Under the pieces are notes generated by a model. That model had not been told where the DNA came from, ran no database searches, and saw only the letters and a list, made by a program, of their open reading frames with translations. Positions 1-8,352 of a DNA stretch of 37,544 nucleotides are shown here, piece after piece. The stretch is taken from positions 1 to 37,544 of the forward strand of contig JAVKSM010000013.1 in the NCBI GenBank assembly GCA_039583705.1. The letters are read 5' to 3'. Each line of letters opens with the position of its first letter. Position 1 is the stretch's first letter. The position numbers and the translations under genes are program-made. Source of the DNA: JAVKSM01 sp039583705. GTDB lineage: Bacteria; Actinomycetota; Actinomycetes; Mycobacteriales; Pseudonocardiaceae.

Positions 1-1
1 G

Positions 2-52
2 TCGCCCGCCGCGACCATGAGCTTCCTGCGGCGGATCACCGCGGAGAGCTGA
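2..52 (+). CDS. Possible 3' end of a plus-strand gene cut by the window edge
   Basis: Frame 2 is open from the left edge to a TGA at 50-52 and ends in a short peptide with the tail MSFLRRITAES. It would be convergent with the dehydrogenase whose stop codon lies at 73-75, leaving about 20 bases between them, a normal spacing for convergent genes. Only 16 codons are visible, so no product can be named and chance cannot be excluded. Confidence 0.3.
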   Translation, partial: SPAATMSFLRRITAES

Positions 53-72
53 GCAGCGCCCGGGGCCGCGGC

Positions 73-1752
73 TCAGCCTGACGCCAGCGCCGCGGCGCGG
101 CCGGCCTGGCGCCCGGAGAACAGGCAGCCGCCCAGGAAGGTGCCCTCCAGGGAGCGGTAGCCGTGTACCCCACCACCGCCGAAGCCGGCGACCTCACCGG
201 CGGCGTACAGGCCGGGCAGTGGGTTGCCGTCGGCGCGCAGGACGCGACCCGACAGGTCGGTCTGCAACCCGCCGAGGGTCTTGCGGGTGAGGATGGTGAG
301 CCGCACCGCGATCAGCGGAGCGGCCTTCGGGTCAAGGATCCGGTGCGGGGCGGCGGTGCGCATGAGCCTGTCCCCGAGGTAGCGGCGCGCGGCGCGGATG
401 GCGAGGATCTGCAGGTCCTTCGTGAACGGGTTGTCGAGCTCACGGTCCCGAGCGACGATCTGGCGCTCCAGGTCGATGAGGTCGACCAGGGACTCGTCAG
501 TGACCTTGTTCATCCCCTCGACCAACTCGGCAAGGGTGTTCGCCACGACGAAGTCCGCGCCGCGACGCTTGAACGCCTCCACGGGCGGCGCGGCGCCACG
601 GCGGATCCGGCCCAGCGTCATCCGGATGTTCTTGCCGGTCAGATCGGGGTTCTGCTCTGACCCGGACAGCGCGAACTCCTTCTCGATGATCTTCTGGTTG
701 AGCACGAACCAGGAGTGGTCGTAGCCGGTGTCGGAGATCGTCTTGAGGGCGCCGAGGGTGTCGAAACCGGGGAAGTTGGGTGCGGGGAAGCGGCGGCCGC
801 GGGCGTCGAGCCACAGCGACGACGGACCGGGCAGGATGCGAACGCCGTGCCGCGCCCAGATCGGGTCCCAGTTCTGGATGCCCTCCGGGTAATGCCACAT
901 CCGGTCGCGGTTGACGATCCGCCCACCGACCTTCTCGGCGATGGCCAGAATCCGACCGTCGACGTGCTCGGGGACTCCGCAGACCATCCGCTTCGGCGGG
1001 GTGCCCAGGCGAGTGGGCCAGCTGGCGCGGACCAGCTCGTCGTTGGCACCGATCCCGCCCGAGGTGACAATCACGGCTTGGGCGTGCAGCTCGAACTGGC
1101 CGACCTCGACACGTGAGCTGGCCGTGCCGCGGGCGGCATCGCTGGGTTCCAGGACCGTGCCCCGGACGCCGTCCACGACACCGCCAGTGACGGTCAGCTC
1201 GTCCACGCGGTGGCGAAAGCGCAGCTCGACCAGGCCCTTCGCCATGGCGGTGCGGACGCTGCGCTCGAACGGTTCGACGAGGCCGGGTCCGGTGCCCCAG
1301 GTCACGTGGAAGCGGGGGACCGAGTTGCCGTGCCCGTCGGCGAGGTAACCGCCACGCTCGGCCCAGCCGACGAGGGGGAAGAACCGCACCCCCAGCGCGT
1401 GCAGCCACGGCCGCTGCTCGCCGGCGGCGAAGTCGACGTACGCCGTGGCCCACCGGGAGCCCCAGTGGTCCTCGCCCGCGGGGTCCTCGACCTGGCGGTC
1501 GAAGCTCGCGCTGCCCAGCCAGTCCTGCATCGCCAGGGCCCGCGAGTCCCTGATTCCCATTCGGCGCTGCTCGGGGGAGCCGACGAGGAACAGGCCGCCC
1601 AGCGACCAGAAGGCCTGACCGCCCAGTGACGTCTCCGGCTCCTGATCGAGCGCGATCACCCGGCGGCCGGTGCCGGCGAGCTCGGCCGTTGCTACCAGGC
1701 CCGCGAGGCCAACCCCGACGACGATCACGTCGGCGTCCATCTGTGCTTGCAT
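73..1752 (-). CDS. FAD-binding dehydrogenase, 3-ketosteroid delta1-dehydrogenase-like
   Basis: About 559 residues, a flavoprotein of the FAD_binding_2 / KstD-like family (resembles M. tuberculosis Rv0785). The family takes hydrogen from C-C bonds of steroid-like or other cyclic substrates; the substrate here is unknown. The N-terminus has the dinucleotide-binding motif VIVVGVGLAGLVA, with an acidic residue after the second strand (VIALDQE). The C-terminus has the family's second FAD motif (GLYAAGEVAGFGGGG, then SLEGTFLGGCLFSGR). The frame is open further upstream, but ATG 1752 has a GGAG five bases ahead and directly precedes the flavin fold; ATG 1740 is the alternative. The gene is divergent from the APC permease, with about 160 bp between the starts. 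Family assignment is firm; substrate is not. Confidence 0.88.
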   Translation of the reverse strand: MQAQMDADVIVVGVGLAGLVATAELAGTGRRVIALDQEPETSLGGQAFWSLGGLFLVGSPEQRRMGIRDSRALAMQDWLGSASFDRQVEDPAGEDHWGSRWATAYVDFAAGEQRPWLHALGVRFFPLVGWAERGGYLADGHGNSVPRFHVTWGTGPGLVEPFERSVRTAMAKGLVELRFRHRVDELTVTGGVVDGVRGTVLEPSDAARGTASSRVEVGQFELHAQAVIVTSGGIGANDELVRASWPTRLGTPPKRMVCGVPEHVDGRILAIAEKVGGRIVNRDRMWHYPEGIQNWDPIWARHGVRILPGPSSLWLDARGRRFPAPNFPGFDTLGALKTISDTGYDHSWFVLNQKIIEKEFALSGSEQNPDLTGKNIRMTLGRIRRGAAPPVEAFKRRGADFVVANTLAELVEGMNKVTDESLVDLIDLERQIVARDRELDNPFTKDLQILAIRAARRYLGDRLMRTAAPHRILDPKAAPLIAVRLTILTRKTLGGLQTDLSGRVLRADGNPLPGLYAAGEVAGFGGGGVHGYRSLEGTFLGGCLFSGRQAGRAAALASG

Positions 1753-1913
1753 CTCCTCTCCGCTCTCGTCCTCACCGCGGCCCGGACGGCGGGCGACGGA
1801 CAGGGCGGGCAGGTACCACAGGACACGGGTGCCCGCCTGTCCAGTGTCCCGGAAGGTCGAGGTCCCGGTGTGCGCCGGGCAGGTGGGGGTCGCGCTGGCC
1901 ATACTTGGTCCCT

Positions 1914-4367
1914 GTGACGAAGACCTCCGCCAGCTCGCGGTCAACCGCGCCGGGGTCCGGGTCGGCCGACACCGGGCCGATTCCGGAGGCGTTCGGTTAC
2001 CGGCTCAAGCGGGTGCTGCTCGGGCCGCCACTGGTCACCGAACGGCTGCGGCAGGAGCGGCTGCCCAACGCCCTGGCGTTGGGCGTGCTGGCTCCGGACT
2101 GCATCTCCTCGTCTGCCTATGGCACCGAGGAGATGCTGCTGGAGCTGTTGCCGGTGTTCGGTCTCGCGGCGTTCAGCCTGGTGCTGCCGATCACCGGCGT
2201 GGTCCTGGGGATCCTGGTGCTGGTGACGCTGTCCTACCGCGAGGTCGTGCAGGTCTACACCAAGGCTGGCGGGTCCTATGTCGTAGCCCGGGAGAACTTC
2301 GGCACCCGGGTGGCGCAGATCGCCGCGGTGGCGTTGCTCATCGATTACGTGGTGACTGTCGCGGTGCAGACCGCGGCCGGGACGGTGGCGGTGGTCTCAG
2401 CGATACCCGCGCTCGGCCCGTACCACTTGGAGATCACCATCGGAGTGGTGGTGCTGTTGGCCTACGGCAACCTCCGCGGGATCCGCGAGGCCGGACGGAC
2501 CTTCGCGCTGCCGACCTACCTGTTCTCCGCCGCGATCGCAGCGGTGATCGTGGTCGGGGTGATCCGGGAGCTGCTGGGCAACCTGCCCCGCTACGACCCC
2601 GCCACCATGCCGGGCACGGTGCCGGTGGGGAGCGGCACGGGGTTGGCGTTCTGGGTGGTGATCCTGACGCTGCTGCGGTCCTTCGCCAACGGCGGGTCGT
2701 CGTTGACCGGGCTGGAGGCGATCTCCAACGGGGTCAGCGCGTTCCGCCGGCCGGAGGGCGCCAACGCCCGCCGGGTGCTGGTCGTCATGGCCACCACCCT
2801 GGGGTTTCTGGTGGCCGGGGTGTCCTGGCTGGCGCACCTGACCCACGCCACCCCCTACGAGAGCGGCTACCCCTCGGTGATCTCCCAGGAGGCCCGCGCG
2901 GTGTTCGGCCAGGGGATGCTGGGAACGGTGCTGTTCTCCCTGGTGCAGGCCGTCTCGGCGCTGATCCTCTACACCGGGGCGAACACCAGCTTCAACGGCT
3001 TCCCCTTCCTGGCCAGCTTCGTCGCCGGGGACTCCTTCCTGCCCCGCCAGTTGACCAAACGCGGGCACCGGCTGGTGTTCTCCAACGGCGTCATCGTGCT
3101 CGCGGTCGTCGCGGTGCTGCTGCTGGCGGCCACCGGGGGCACCGTCAACGCGTTGGTGCCGTTCTACGCCATCGGCGTGTTCACCGGCTTCACGATGGCC
3201 GGCTTCGGGATGGCCAAACATCACATCACCCGCCGGGAAGCCGGGTGGCGGCGAAAGCTGCTGATCAATGCCAGCGGCGGCGGGCTCTCGCTGCTCGTGG
3301 TCGCGATCTTCGCGATCGTCAAGTTCACCGAGGGCGCGTGGGCTGTGGTGATCCTGTTCCCGATCCTGGTGTTCGCGCTGATCCGGCTCAACCGGCAGTA
3401 CCAGGAAGAGGAGGCCGCGCTGGCCGCGCTGGCCCCGATCCTCGACGTCGAGCCCAACTGGGCGCGCCACGTGGTGTTCGTCTTCGTGGACAACCTCGAC
3501 CTGGCCACGCTGCGCGCGCTGCGGTACGCCCGGGGCTTGCGTCCTGACGAGGTCCGAGCAGTGCACTTCGTGCTCGACGAGAGCCGGTCGAGGCGCTTGA
3601 CCGAGCGGTGGGCCAGCCTCCAGCGCGGTGACATCACCCTCGAACTCGTCGAATGCCGCGACCGGCGCCTCGGGCGGGCGTCGATCGACCTGCTGAGCCG
3701 CACCGTCACCGACGGCCGCACCGAAGCCACCGTGCTGCTTCCCCGGCGCACCTACACCCCCGTGGTCGGTCGACTACTGCACGACCGCACCGCCGACCAC
3801 ATCGCCGCCCGCATCAGCCGGGTCCCGAACGCGGCTGCCACGATCGTGCCCTTCGACCTGCGCGCCCCGGTCCGGCGCCTGGCCCGGGCACACCGGGGCG
3901 GCGAAACGTTCACCGACACCGCCCGCCGGCTTGAGAGCCAGCGTGCCCTGAGCGCCACGAGCGGGCTCGCGGCGCCCGCCGCCCAGTCGGGGGCACCGGC
4001 CCAGGCCACGACCGGCCGGCCACCAGCCCAGGCACCCGACGCCGCCGGGCCGACGGCTCCCACGCCGATCGAGGCGCTCACCGGAACCGGACCCACCACA
4101 GTTGAAGGGCGCGTCCACTCCGTCGAGGTCCGACGTGCAGGCGGCAGCCAGATCCTCGAATGTGAGATCGTCGGCCACACCGGCGGCATCCTCGTCCGTT
4201 TCTACGGACGATCCACGATCGCTGGATTGGAGCCCGGCGCCCGGCTGCGGATCCATGGTCGACCCGCCACCCAGGCCGGCGCCCTTTCCTTCACCAACCC
4301 CAGCTACGAGCTGCTGCCCGACACCGACGACGAACAGCCCCCGGGACCGGAGGCGGACCGACGGTGA
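1914..4367 (+). CDS. APC-family permease with cytoplasmic tail and C-terminal OB-fold domain
   Basis: About 817 residues from GTG 1914. Residues ~45-500 form a multi-span APC superfamily transporter; SSSAYGTEEML and YTKAGGSYVVARENFG are the conserved first-helix and loop motifs of cationic/hydrophobic amino-acid permeases. Residues ~515-660 are a soluble alpha/beta region (HVVFVFVDNLDLATL). A Pro/Ala/Thr-rich linker follows, and residues ~725-802 look like a complete OB-fold (TVEGRVHSVEV ... GARLRIHGRP ... NPSYELL). That last part resembles the small OB-fold proteins encoded near APC permease and TrkA-type genes in mycobacteria and streptomycetes (Rv2690c-Rv2694c region, from memory). Transported substrate unknown. 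The longer upstream frame (from 1626) is Arg/Pro-rich antisense of the dehydrogenase and was not used. No clear ribosome site precedes GTG 1914, so a leaderless message is possible. Confidence 0.88.
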   Translation: MTKTSASSRSTAPGSGSADTGPIPEAFGYRLKRVLLGPPLVTERLRQERLPNALALGVLAPDCISSSAYGTEEMLLELLPVFGLAAFSLVLPITGVVLGILVLVTLSYREVVQVYTKAGGSYVVARENFGTRVAQIAAVALLIDYVVTVAVQTAAGTVAVVSAIPALGPYHLEITIGVVVLLAYGNLRGIREAGRTFALPTYLFSAAIAAVIVVGVIRELLGNLPRYDPATMPGTVPVGSGTGLAFWVVILTLLRSFANGGSSLTGLEAISNGVSAFRRPEGANARRVLVVMATTLGFLVAGVSWLAHLTHATPYESGYPSVISQEARAVFGQGMLGTVLFSLVQAVSALILYTGANTSFNGFPFLASFVAGDSFLPRQLTKRGHRLVFSNGVIVLAVVAVLLLAATGGTVNALVPFYAIGVFTGFTMAGFGMAKHHITRREAGWRRKLLINASGGGLSLLVVAIFAIVKFTEGAWAVVILFPILVFALIRLNRQYQEEEAALAALAPILDVEPNWARHVVFVFVDNLDLATLRALRYARGLRPDEVRAVHFVLDESRSRRLTERWASLQRGDITLELVECRDRRLGRASIDLLSRTVTDGRTEATVLLPRRTYTPVVGRLLHDRTADHIAARISRVPNAAATIVPFDLRAPVRRLARAHRGGETFTDTARRLESQRALSATSGLAAPAAQSGAPAQATTGRPPAQAPDAAGPTAPTPIEALTGTGPTTVEGRVHSVEVRRAGGSQILECEIVGHTGGILVRFYGRSTIAGLEPGARLRIHGRPATQAGALSFTNPSYELLPDTDDEQPPGPEADRR

Positions 4368-4425
4368 GCGACCCGGTCGCCCGGCCGCAAGCTCGGCGGT
4401 GGTGTGTGCCGACGGGAAGGGGCGA

Positions 4426-4872
4426 TCACCTGCGGGCGATGTAGAGGTCGCGCAGCACGCCCGCCTCGAGCTCCATCTCCTCCACGCGGTACTTCACCAC
4501 ATCCCCGATGCTCACCAGGCCGGCGAGCCTCCCGTCGTCGACGACGGGAAGGTGACGGTAACGGGACCGGGTCATCTCCCGCATGAGGTGCGCGATGCTG
4601 TCACGGGACGAGCAGAGCGGCACCTGGTGGGACATCACCTGGGCGACCGGCAGGGCCAGTAGCTGCATGCCGTGCTTCCCCAGCGCGCGGATGAGGTCCC
4701 GCTCGGTGAGCATGCCAGCGATGCGTTGGTCAGCTTCGGGACGGACCACGAGAGCCCCGATCCGCGGCGGCCCGTTGAGCCGGGCGACGGCCTCTGCGAC
4801 CGTCGCCTCTGGCGTGATCGTGTAGACCGTCCGACCCTTCGCCTTGAGAATCTCCTCGACCTTCAAGCTCAC
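4426..4872 (-). CDS. Two-CBS-domain protein
   Basis: About 148 residues made of two CBS motifs: residues ~7-65 (TITPEATVAEAVARL ... GMLTERDLIRAL) and ~75-135 (VPLCSSRDSIAHLMREMTR ... GLVSIGDVVKYRVEEME). CBS pairs bind adenosyl nucleotides and act as regulatory or energy-sensing modules; this class of free-standing pair has no fixed partner. The start is uncertain. GTG 4872 lies directly against the GGAGGG ribosome site with no spacer, while TTG 4866 has an ideal 6-nt spacing and gives the usual N-terminus MKVEEILKAKG. The gene is convergent with the permease (58 nt apart) and divergent from the kinase. Confidence 0.88.
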   Translation of the reverse strand: MSLKVEEILKAKGRTVYTITPEATVAEAVARLNGPPRIGALVVRPEADQRIAGMLTERDLIRALGKHGMQLLALPVAQVMSHQVPLCSSRDSIAHLMREMTRSRYRHLPVVDDGRLAGLVSIGDVVKYRVEEMELEAGVLRDLYIARR

Positions 4873-5082
4873 CCTCCATGTGGCACGCCAGTAGTTCCAT
4901 CCTGCTCTCCCGCTTCCCTGCCCACAAACGTCGAGGTCAGCTCGGGCAGGTCAGCTCAGGGCGCACCGCACGCTTCGGGGTCCACCTAGCTGCGCCGTCG
5001 ACGCCGGGCTCGTTGTCGCTCGCGACCGGCTGAGTCCCGCCCGTCTTTCCGGCGAGCTGCCGGGTGCGGCACGACCTGACGG

Positions 5083-5088
5083 TAGGCT
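5083..5088 (+). promoter_or_regulatory. Probable -10 box of the Ser/Thr kinase gene
   Basis: TAGGCT fits the actinobacterial TAnnnT -10 pattern and stands in the CBS/kinase divergent region. Transcription would begin near 5095, giving a leader of about 75 nt to GTG 5169 or about 17 nt to GTG 5112. No good -35 hexamer was found. The rest of 4873-5111 shows no gene. Confidence 0.4.
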
Positions 5089-5168
5089 TTGCCGACCGCC
5101 TGCTGTAACAGGTGCCTGACGCAGTGTCGATGGACCGGGCAGGAGCCGACGGAGGTCAGAACGCAGAC

Positions 5169-6677
5169 GTGAGCGACACGGAAGCGGCGCTGCCCATCCG
5201 GGTGGCGGGGCGGTACAGGGTCGAGCGGCTCGCCGGCCGGGGCGGCGCGGCAGCGGTCTACCAGGCACGTGACGAGGTGCTCGGACGGACGGTCGCCGTC
5301 AAGCTGTTCCCGCCCGGTGTGGCGCCCGCGGAAGCGCACCGTCGGCAGCAGGAGGTCCAGACCCTCGCCGGGTTGAACCACCCGGGGCTGGTCACCGTCT
5401 ACGACGCCGGTGAGGAGGACGGCCGCGTGTTCCTCGTCATGCAGTTCGTCGACGGGGACACGCTCGCTGATCGGCTCGGCCAGGGGCCGATCGGGCTTGC
5501 GGCCACAGTCGCGCTCGGCGCCCCGCTGGCCGCCGCACTCGACCACGTCCACGCCCACGACATCGTCCACCGCGACCTCAAGCCGCCCAACATCCTGCTC
5601 GACGGCGAGGGCATCCCGCACATCACCGATTTCGGGATCGCCCGGCTCGTCGACGCCACCCAGGTCACGGCGACCGGCTTCATGATCGGAACCGCGTCCT
5701 ACCTGTCTCCGGAGCAGGTGCGAGGTGCTTCGGTCGGGCCACCTACCGACGTCTACGCGCTGGGCCTGGTGCTCCTGGAGTGCCTCACCGGCCGGCGCGA
5801 GTACCCGGGTACGGCGCTTGAGGCGGCCCTGGCCCGGCTGCACCGTCACCCGGAGGTCCCCGTGGACCTGCCGCCGCCACTCGCCGACCTGCTCACCGCG
5901 ATGACCGCCGACGAGCCGGCGGACCGCCCGACCGCAGGCCGGGTCGCCGTCGAGCTGCGGGCGCTGCGGGCCGCCCTCGCCGCCACGGAGGTGCTGCCAT
6001 CCGGGCTTCCCGGGCGCACCTCGCTGCCGCACCCCCTCGCTGATGCCGCCCTGGCCGGGACCGCGGCAAGCCGGACGGCGAGGTCTGCCCAGCGGCCGAC
6101 GGGCTACGCTCAAGCGGCGCCGGTCACCTCCGGCGCGGTGGGTCGGTCAGGCAGGTCGGGCGCGGCTGGCTCGGCCGGCTCGGCTGGTGTCGGAGTTCGC
6201 CGCCGGCGGTGGTTGGTCGCCCTGCTGGCCGGCCTCGGGCTGCTCGCGTTGCTCGGCCTGGCCGCCTTGGTCGTCACCGGCCTGACGAACGCTCCCGCCG
6301 AGCCCAGCCCCGCCCCGAGCGGCGTGCCGGCGCTCCCGCTGCCGGCGTCCGCCGGAACGACGGCCCCGGTGACGATCCAGCAGACGCGGCCGCCGGCGGT
6401 CATGGCGACCGACCGCGCGACGCCGACCCCGGGTGTGACCCCGGTGTTCGTCGCGCCACCCGTCAGCTCCGTTGCGCCGAGCCCGACGCCCGACACCACC
6501 ACGGCCAGCACGACCAGCACGACCACCACGGCCACCACGGCCACCACGAGCACCACGAGCACCATGAGCACCAAGGCCACCACAGCCACCACGGCCACCA
6601 CCAGGAGCACGAGCACGACCGGCACGAGCACCTCACCGAGCCCGTTGTCCGGAGCGAGCCGCACGAGCCCGCCCTGA
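5169..6677 (+). CDS. Transmembrane Ser/Thr protein kinase (Hanks type) with Thr-rich outer domain
   Basis: About 502 residues from GTG 5169, which has a GGAGGT 12 nt upstream; GTG 5112 is an in-frame alternative. The kinase domain spans residues ~15-275: glycine loop GRGGAAAVY, lysine in VAVKLF, catalytic loop HRDLKPPN (His at about 134), DFG, then GTASYLSPEQ and DVYALGLVLLECLTG. A single membrane helix follows at about 348-372 (WLVALLAGLGLLALLGLAAL). The outer ~130 residues are Pro/Ser/Thr-rich and mucin-like, with no PASTA repeats or other known sensor fold. The protein should phosphorylate cytoplasmic targets on Ser/Thr. A GarA-type FHA protein carrying a kinase-target motif is encoded about 1.2 kb downstream on the same strand, which makes it a candidate substrate by inference only. 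Confidence 0.92.
   Translation: MSDTEAALPIRVAGRYRVERLAGRGGAAAVYQARDEVLGRTVAVKLFPPGVAPAEAHRRQQEVQTLAGLNHPGLVTVYDAGEEDGRVFLVMQFVDGDTLADRLGQGPIGLAATVALGAPLAAALDHVHAHDIVHRDLKPPNILLDGEGIPHITDFGIARLVDATQVTATGFMIGTASYLSPEQVRGASVGPPTDVYALGLVLLECLTGRREYPGTALEAALARLHRHPEVPVDLPPPLADLLTAMTADEPADRPTAGRVAVELRALRAALAATEVLPSGLPGRTSLPHPLADAALAGTAASRTARSAQRPTGYAQAAPVTSGAVGRSGRSGAAGSAGSAGVGVRRRRWLVALLAGLGLLALLGLAALVVTGLTNAPAEPSPAPSGVPALPLPASAGTTAPVTIQQTRPPAVMATDRATPTPGVTPVFVAPPVSSVAPSPTPDTTTASTTSTTTTATTATTSTTSTMSTKATTATTATTRSTSTTGTSTSPSPLSGASRTSPP
6492..6635 (+). repeat. Degenerate ACC/ACG tandem codon repeat in the kinase tail
   Basis: About 144 bases made almost only of ACC, ACG and AGC triplets, encoding a Thr/Ser/Ala tract (STTSTTTTATTATTSTTS and similar). 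Units such as GCCACCACG and AGCACCACG recur in tandem, so the tract may vary in length between strains by slippage. The opposite strand reads as a Val/Leu-rich stretch that mimics a membrane protein but is only the complement. Confidence 0.85.
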
Positions 6678-6710
6678 GCGGGGTGAGGGATGAAAGACCA
6701 GGGAGGTGGC

Positions 6711-7340
6711 GTGGCCCAGCCGACCGCGACCGAGCGCGCCTCGACCGCCGCCGACCGGGTACTCACCGTCCCCAACCTGCTGTCGGCGTTCCGGCTGGCC
6801 GGAGTGCCGCTGTTCCTCTGGCTCGTGCTGGACCGTCACGCCGACGGGCTTGCCGTCACCGTTCTCGCGCTCAGCGGCGCGAGCGACTGGCTGGACGGCA
6901 AGCTGGCCCGCTGGCTGAATCAGTCCAGCCGGCTGGGTGCGCTGCTCGACCCGACCGTCGACCGGCTCTACGTCCTCGCCACGCTCGCCGCCTTCCTCGT
7001 CCGCGGCATCGTCCCCTGGTGGGTGGTGGCAGCGCTCGTGGGGCGCGACCTTGTCGTAGCGGCCGGGTTACCGGTGCTGCGTCAGGTCGGTTACGGCCCG
7101 TTCGTGGTGACCTACCTCGGCAAGGCCGCCACGTTCAACCTGCTCTACGCGTTCCCGCTGCTGCTGCTGGCGCAGGGCAGCTCGGCTTTCGCCGCCGCAC
7201 GGCCCGTCGCCTACGGCTTCACTGCCTGGGGCGGCGCGCTGTACCTGTGGTCCGGGCTGCTGTACCTGGTACAACTGGGGGCCGCGGTGCGGCGCCCACC
7301 ATCCCGGGGGACCACCAAGATCGAAGCCGAGGAGCGGTAG
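6711..7340 (+). CDS. pgsA2: CDP-alcohol phosphatidyltransferase (PgsA2-like)
   Basis: A 209-residue membrane protein with the full family signature in SGASDWLDGKLARWL followed by G-x3-D-P-x2-D-R: D-x2-D-G-x2-A-R-x8-G-x3-D-x3-D. These residues bind Mg2+ and the CDP-diacylglycerol head group. The enzyme joins a phosphatidyl group to an alcohol such as glycerol-3-phosphate or phosphatidylglycerol, so a PG- or cardiolipin-type phospholipid is the likely product; the family motif alone does not set the acceptor. GTG 6711 was chosen because GGGAGG lies 4 nt ahead; ATG 6690 is a weaker alternative. Length and the position before gcvH and garA match M. tuberculosis Rv1822 (pgsA2). Confidence 0.88.
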   Translation: MAQPTATERASTAADRVLTVPNLLSAFRLAGVPLFLWLVLDRHADGLAVTVLALSGASDWLDGKLARWLNQSSRLGALLDPTVDRLYVLATLAAFLVRGIVPWWVVAALVGRDLVVAAGLPVLRQVGYGPFVVTYLGKAATFNLLYAFPLLLLAQGSSAFAAARPVAYGFTAWGGALYLWSGLLYLVQLGAAVRRPPSRGTTKIEAEER

Positions 7341-7352
7341 GAGGTCCTGGCT

Positions 7353-7748
7353 GTGACTGGCGACAGGGTGGCGGAGGGGCTGCGGTACACCGAGCAGCAC
7401 GAGTGGGTCGCCGGCACCGAGGAGGGCACCGTGCGCATCGGGGTGACCGACTACGCCCAGCACCAGCTCGGCGACGTCGTCTTCGTCGGGCTGCCGGCAG
7501 TCGGCACCCGGGTCGGTCCCGGTGAGACCGCGCTGGAGGTGGAGTCGACCAAGTCGGTGTCCGACGTGTATGCGCCGCTCGCCGGCGAGGTGGTCGCCGT
7601 CAACGGTGCGCTGGAAACCGGTCCCGAGGTCGTCAACTCAGATCCCTACGGAGCCGGCTGGATGATCGAGCTGAGGCCGGACGACCCCTCGGCCATGGCC
7701 GCGCTGCTGGACGCCGCGAGCTACCGGGCCGTGCTCGAACGCGGCTGA
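7353..7748 (+). CDS. gcvH: Glycine cleavage system H protein
   Basis: 131 residues, the usual size for GcvH. The lipoyl attachment site is Lys67 in ALEVESTKSVSDVYAP. The lipoyl arm carries the aminomethyl group from GcvP to GcvT and is reoxidised by Lpd. The N-terminal LRYTEQHEWV and the C-terminal NSDPYGAGWMIEL are family signatures. GTG 7353 has a GGAGG at 7340-7344 that begins inside the stop codon of the phosphatidyltransferase gene, so the two are probably co-transcribed. gcvP lies about 3 kb downstream behind its own glycine riboswitch; gcvT and lpd are not in the window. Confidence 0.95.
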   Translation: MTGDRVAEGLRYTEQHEWVAGTEEGTVRIGVTDYAQHQLGDVVFVGLPAVGTRVGPGETALEVESTKSVSDVYAPLAGEVVAVNGALETGPEVVNSDPYGAGWMIELRPDDPSAMAALLDAASYRAVLERG

Positions 7749-7814
7749 ATGAGACCGGCTCACCTGGGGTCGAAGGGTCGGGGAGCCGGAGCCGGGACCA
7801 CCGGAGGAAACGGG

Positions 7815-7820
7815 TAGGTT
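7815..7820 (+). promoter_or_regulatory. Probable -10 box of garA
   Basis: TAGGTT in the 124-nt gap between gcvH and garA matches TAnnnT. It would start transcription near 7827, about 45 nt before GTG 7873. No convincing -35 element was seen. Confidence 0.4.
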
Positions 7821-7872
7821 GGCCTCACCCACCACCCGGCCAGCCCAGGCAGCAGACGGAGGAGAGCTCGAC

Positions 7873-8352
7873 GTGAGTACGAACGACGGGCCCGACGTGC
7901 CGCGTGAGCGGCCCGCCGAGACGACCTCCGTCTTCCGCAGTGACTTCCTCGCGGACACCGAGGGTGAGGCCGCCGAGGCCCCGGTCTCGGGCATCGACGC
8001 GCTCCCGGCGGGGTCGGCGCTGCTGGTGGTGAAACGGGGCCCGAACGCCGGTTCCCGCTTCCTGCTCGACCGGGACACGACGAGCGCCGGTCGCCATCCG
8101 GACAGCGACATCTTTCTCGACGACGTGACGGTTTCGCGCCGGCACGCGGAGTTCCGGCGCGATGCCGGAGAGTTCGTCGTCGTCGACGTCGGCAGTCTCA
8201 ACGGCACCTACGTCAACCGGGAGCCGGTTGACACCGCGGTGCTCGCCAACGGCGACGAGGTGCAGATAGGCAAGTTCCGGCTGGTCTTCCTGATTGGCCC
8301 GCGCGACGGCGGACATGGCGTTGGCCAGGAGGCGGGCCAGGAGAGCCGGTGA
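7873..8352 (+). CDS. garA: FHA-domain protein, GarA/OdhI type
   Basis: 159 residues from GTG 7873, which has GGAGGAG 8 nt upstream. The N-terminal tail contains ETTSVFR, the motif phosphorylated in GarA/OdhI (here Thr17 and Thr18). The FHA fold occupies about residues 50-145, with GRHPDSDIFLDD, SRRHAEF and the phosphothreonine-binding SLNGTYVN. In the family, unphosphorylated GarA binds and controls 2-oxoglutarate dehydrogenase, glutamate dehydrogenase and glutamate synthase; phosphorylation of the tail makes the FHA domain bind its own tail and switches it off. It overlaps ftsR by four bases and so is probably translated coupled to it. Length (162 residues in M. tuberculosis) and position match Rv1827. 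Confidence 0.95.
   Translation: MSTNDGPDVPRERPAETTSVFRSDFLADTEGEAAEAPVSGIDALPAGSALLVVKRGPNAGSRFLLDRDTTSAGRHPDSDIFLDDVTVSRRHAEFRRDAGEFVVVDVGSLNGTYVNREPVDTAVLANGDEVQIGKFRLVFLIGPRDGGHGVGQEAGQESR

Noticed and set aside
6110..6775. Val/Leu-rich minus-strand frame that looks like a membrane protein
   Set aside because: It is only the complement of the ACC/ACG repeat in the kinase tail.
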